Source of the DNA: Nitrososphaerota archaeon
Lineage (GTDB): Archaea; Thermoproteota; Nitrososphaeria_A; Caldarchaeales; Wolframiiraptoraceae
Length of the DNA stretch: 6,030 nucleotides
Direction of reading: 5' to 3'
Assembly: GCA_021157985.1 (NCBI GenBank)
Contig: JAGGVM010000156.1
Span: 1 to 6,030 of the forward strand
Positions 5,405 to 6,030 of the stretch are shown one piece after another. The first letter of the stretch is position 1; each line of letters begins with the position of its first letter. The notes beneath the pieces were generated by a model. That model did not search any database, had not been told where the DNA came from, and saw only the letters and a program-made list of their open reading frames with translations. The position numbers were made by a program, and so were the translations under genes.

Positions 5405-6030
5405 GCGCGAGAGAAGCGGTCGAAAAGCTGGCCAGATATCTCCCCGAGATCAAGAAACCTACCAAGAAGCTTAGCCTAGGGGAGCGGCTCGCCTGGACGG
5501 CTATAGTCCTCGTCCTCTATACTCTCATGGGCCACACCCTCCTCTACGGAGTCCCAAAAGCCGCGAGCCTAGCTGGTCAAAGCCCCCTGATAATGAGCAT
5601 AATCTTCGCTCAGAGGATCGGGACGCTTACAACCCTGGGAATAGGCCCCATAGTGACCGCCGGGCTGATCCTTCAGCTCCTCGTCGGAGCCCAGCTCATA
5701 AGGCTCGACCTGTCTAAGCCTCAGGATCGAGCCACCTTTACGGCGATGAACAAGGTTCTAACGATAGCCGTGATCGCGGTCGAGGCGGCGGTCTTCACGG
5801 TCTCGGGAATGCTCGGGCCCTTGGGCCCCGAAACCCAGGGAATAGTCTTCGTCCAGCTCGTCTTCGCCACCCTGCTGATAATGTTCATGGATGAGCTTAT
5901 CCAGAAGGGTTGGGGCCTCGGAAGCGGGGTGAGCCTCTTCATCGCGGCGGGAGTAGCGGAGGCGATCTTCACCAACCTCTTCTCGCCGATAATTCTTCCC
6001 GATGGATACTATCAGGGAATAATTCTAGCC
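5401..6030 (+). CDS. secY: Protein translocase subunit SecY (3' truncated)
   Basis: This encodes the first 210 residues of SecY (Sec61-alpha), the pore subunit of the SecYE-beta channel that exports and inserts proteins across the cytoplasmic membrane; archaeal SecY is usually 440-490 residues, so under half is present. After a charged cytosolic N-terminus (ARYLPEIKKPTKKLSLGERL at 11-30), TM1 is at about 31-50, the plug region at about 60-75 (QSPLIMSIIFAQRIGTLTTL at 60-79), TM2 with LGIGPIVTAGLILQLLVGAQ at 79-98, TM3 at about 115-136, TM4 at about 147-165 and TM5 beginning after DELIQKGWGLGSGVSLFIAA (164-183), a strongly conserved SecY motif. The frame is open to the window edge. It starts with GTG in a 4-base overlap with uL15; upstream only a weak GGGTG (5389-5393) resembles a Shine-Dalgarno site, so it probably depends on coupling to uL15 translation. 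Confidence 0.96.
   Translation, partial: MSAREAVEKLARYLPEIKKPTKKLSLGERLAWTAIVLVLYTLMGHTLLYGVPKAASLAGQSPLIMSIIFAQRIGTLTTLGIGPIVTAGLILQLLVGAQLIRLDLSKPQDRATFTAMNKVLTIAVIAVEAAVFTVSGMLGPLGPETQGIVFVQLVFATLLIMFMDELIQKGWGLGSGVSLFIAAGVAEAIFTNLFSPIILPDGYYQGIILA

Noticed and set aside
1..6030. tRNA, rRNA, CRISPR, transposon or attachment-site signals
   Set aside because: No cloverleaf, regularly spaced repeat, terminal inverted repeat or transposase-like protein was seen; spacers are all under 90 bases.

Overview
This window is a stretch of an archaeal ribosomal-protein (spc-type) gene cluster, all on the + strand. In order it carries the 3' end of rps8 (uS8), an M20-family metallopeptidase gene, rpl6 (uL6), rpl32e (eL32), rpl19e (eL19), rpl18 (uL18), rps5 (uS5), rpl30 (uL30), rpl15 (uL15), and the first 210 codons of secY. 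The eL32-eL19 pair between uL6 and uL18 exists only in archaea (and as cytosolic proteins in eukaryotes), so the source is an archaeon. The uL15 N-terminus (GWGxxGQHRxxG, then GMHKxKWxW) looks like the Thermoproteota/Korarchaeota (TACK) form as I recall it. The highly charged proteins, AGG/AGA-rich arginine codons and moderately high GC would suit a thermophile. Genus-level placement is not possible by eye.

Layout: 1-216 uS8 C-terminus; 217-286 AT-rich spacer; 287-1534 M20 peptidase; 1535-1621 spacer with a good TATA element and a Shine-Dalgarno (SD) hairpin; 1622-2173 uL6; 2174-2243 spacer with a GC hairpin and a TATA-like run; 2244-4896 a tightly packed block eL32-eL19-uL18-uS5-uL30 whose genes overlap or abut; 4897-4948 spacer with a near-consensus TATA box; 4949-5404 uL15; 5401-6030 secY, running off the window by a GTGA overlap. 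There is no gene-free stretch over 300 bases, and I see no tRNA, rRNA, CRISPR array, insertion sequence or long repeat.

The ribosomal proteins are large- and small-subunit components made together, with SecY, the membrane channel for co-translational export, at the distal end as in most prokaryotes. The clear oddity is the M20 peptidase between uS8 and uL6, which are normally adjacent. The cluster seems to be transcriptionally restarted after the insertion: each of the three longer spacers between intact genes that precede a ribosomal gene has a TATA-like element, while all other junctions overlap or nearly overlap and look translationally coupled. I do not see a wholly new system here. The most interesting points are the inserted peptidase, the segmented promoter layout, and a small hairpin that places the uL6 Shine-Dalgarno sequence in its loop.
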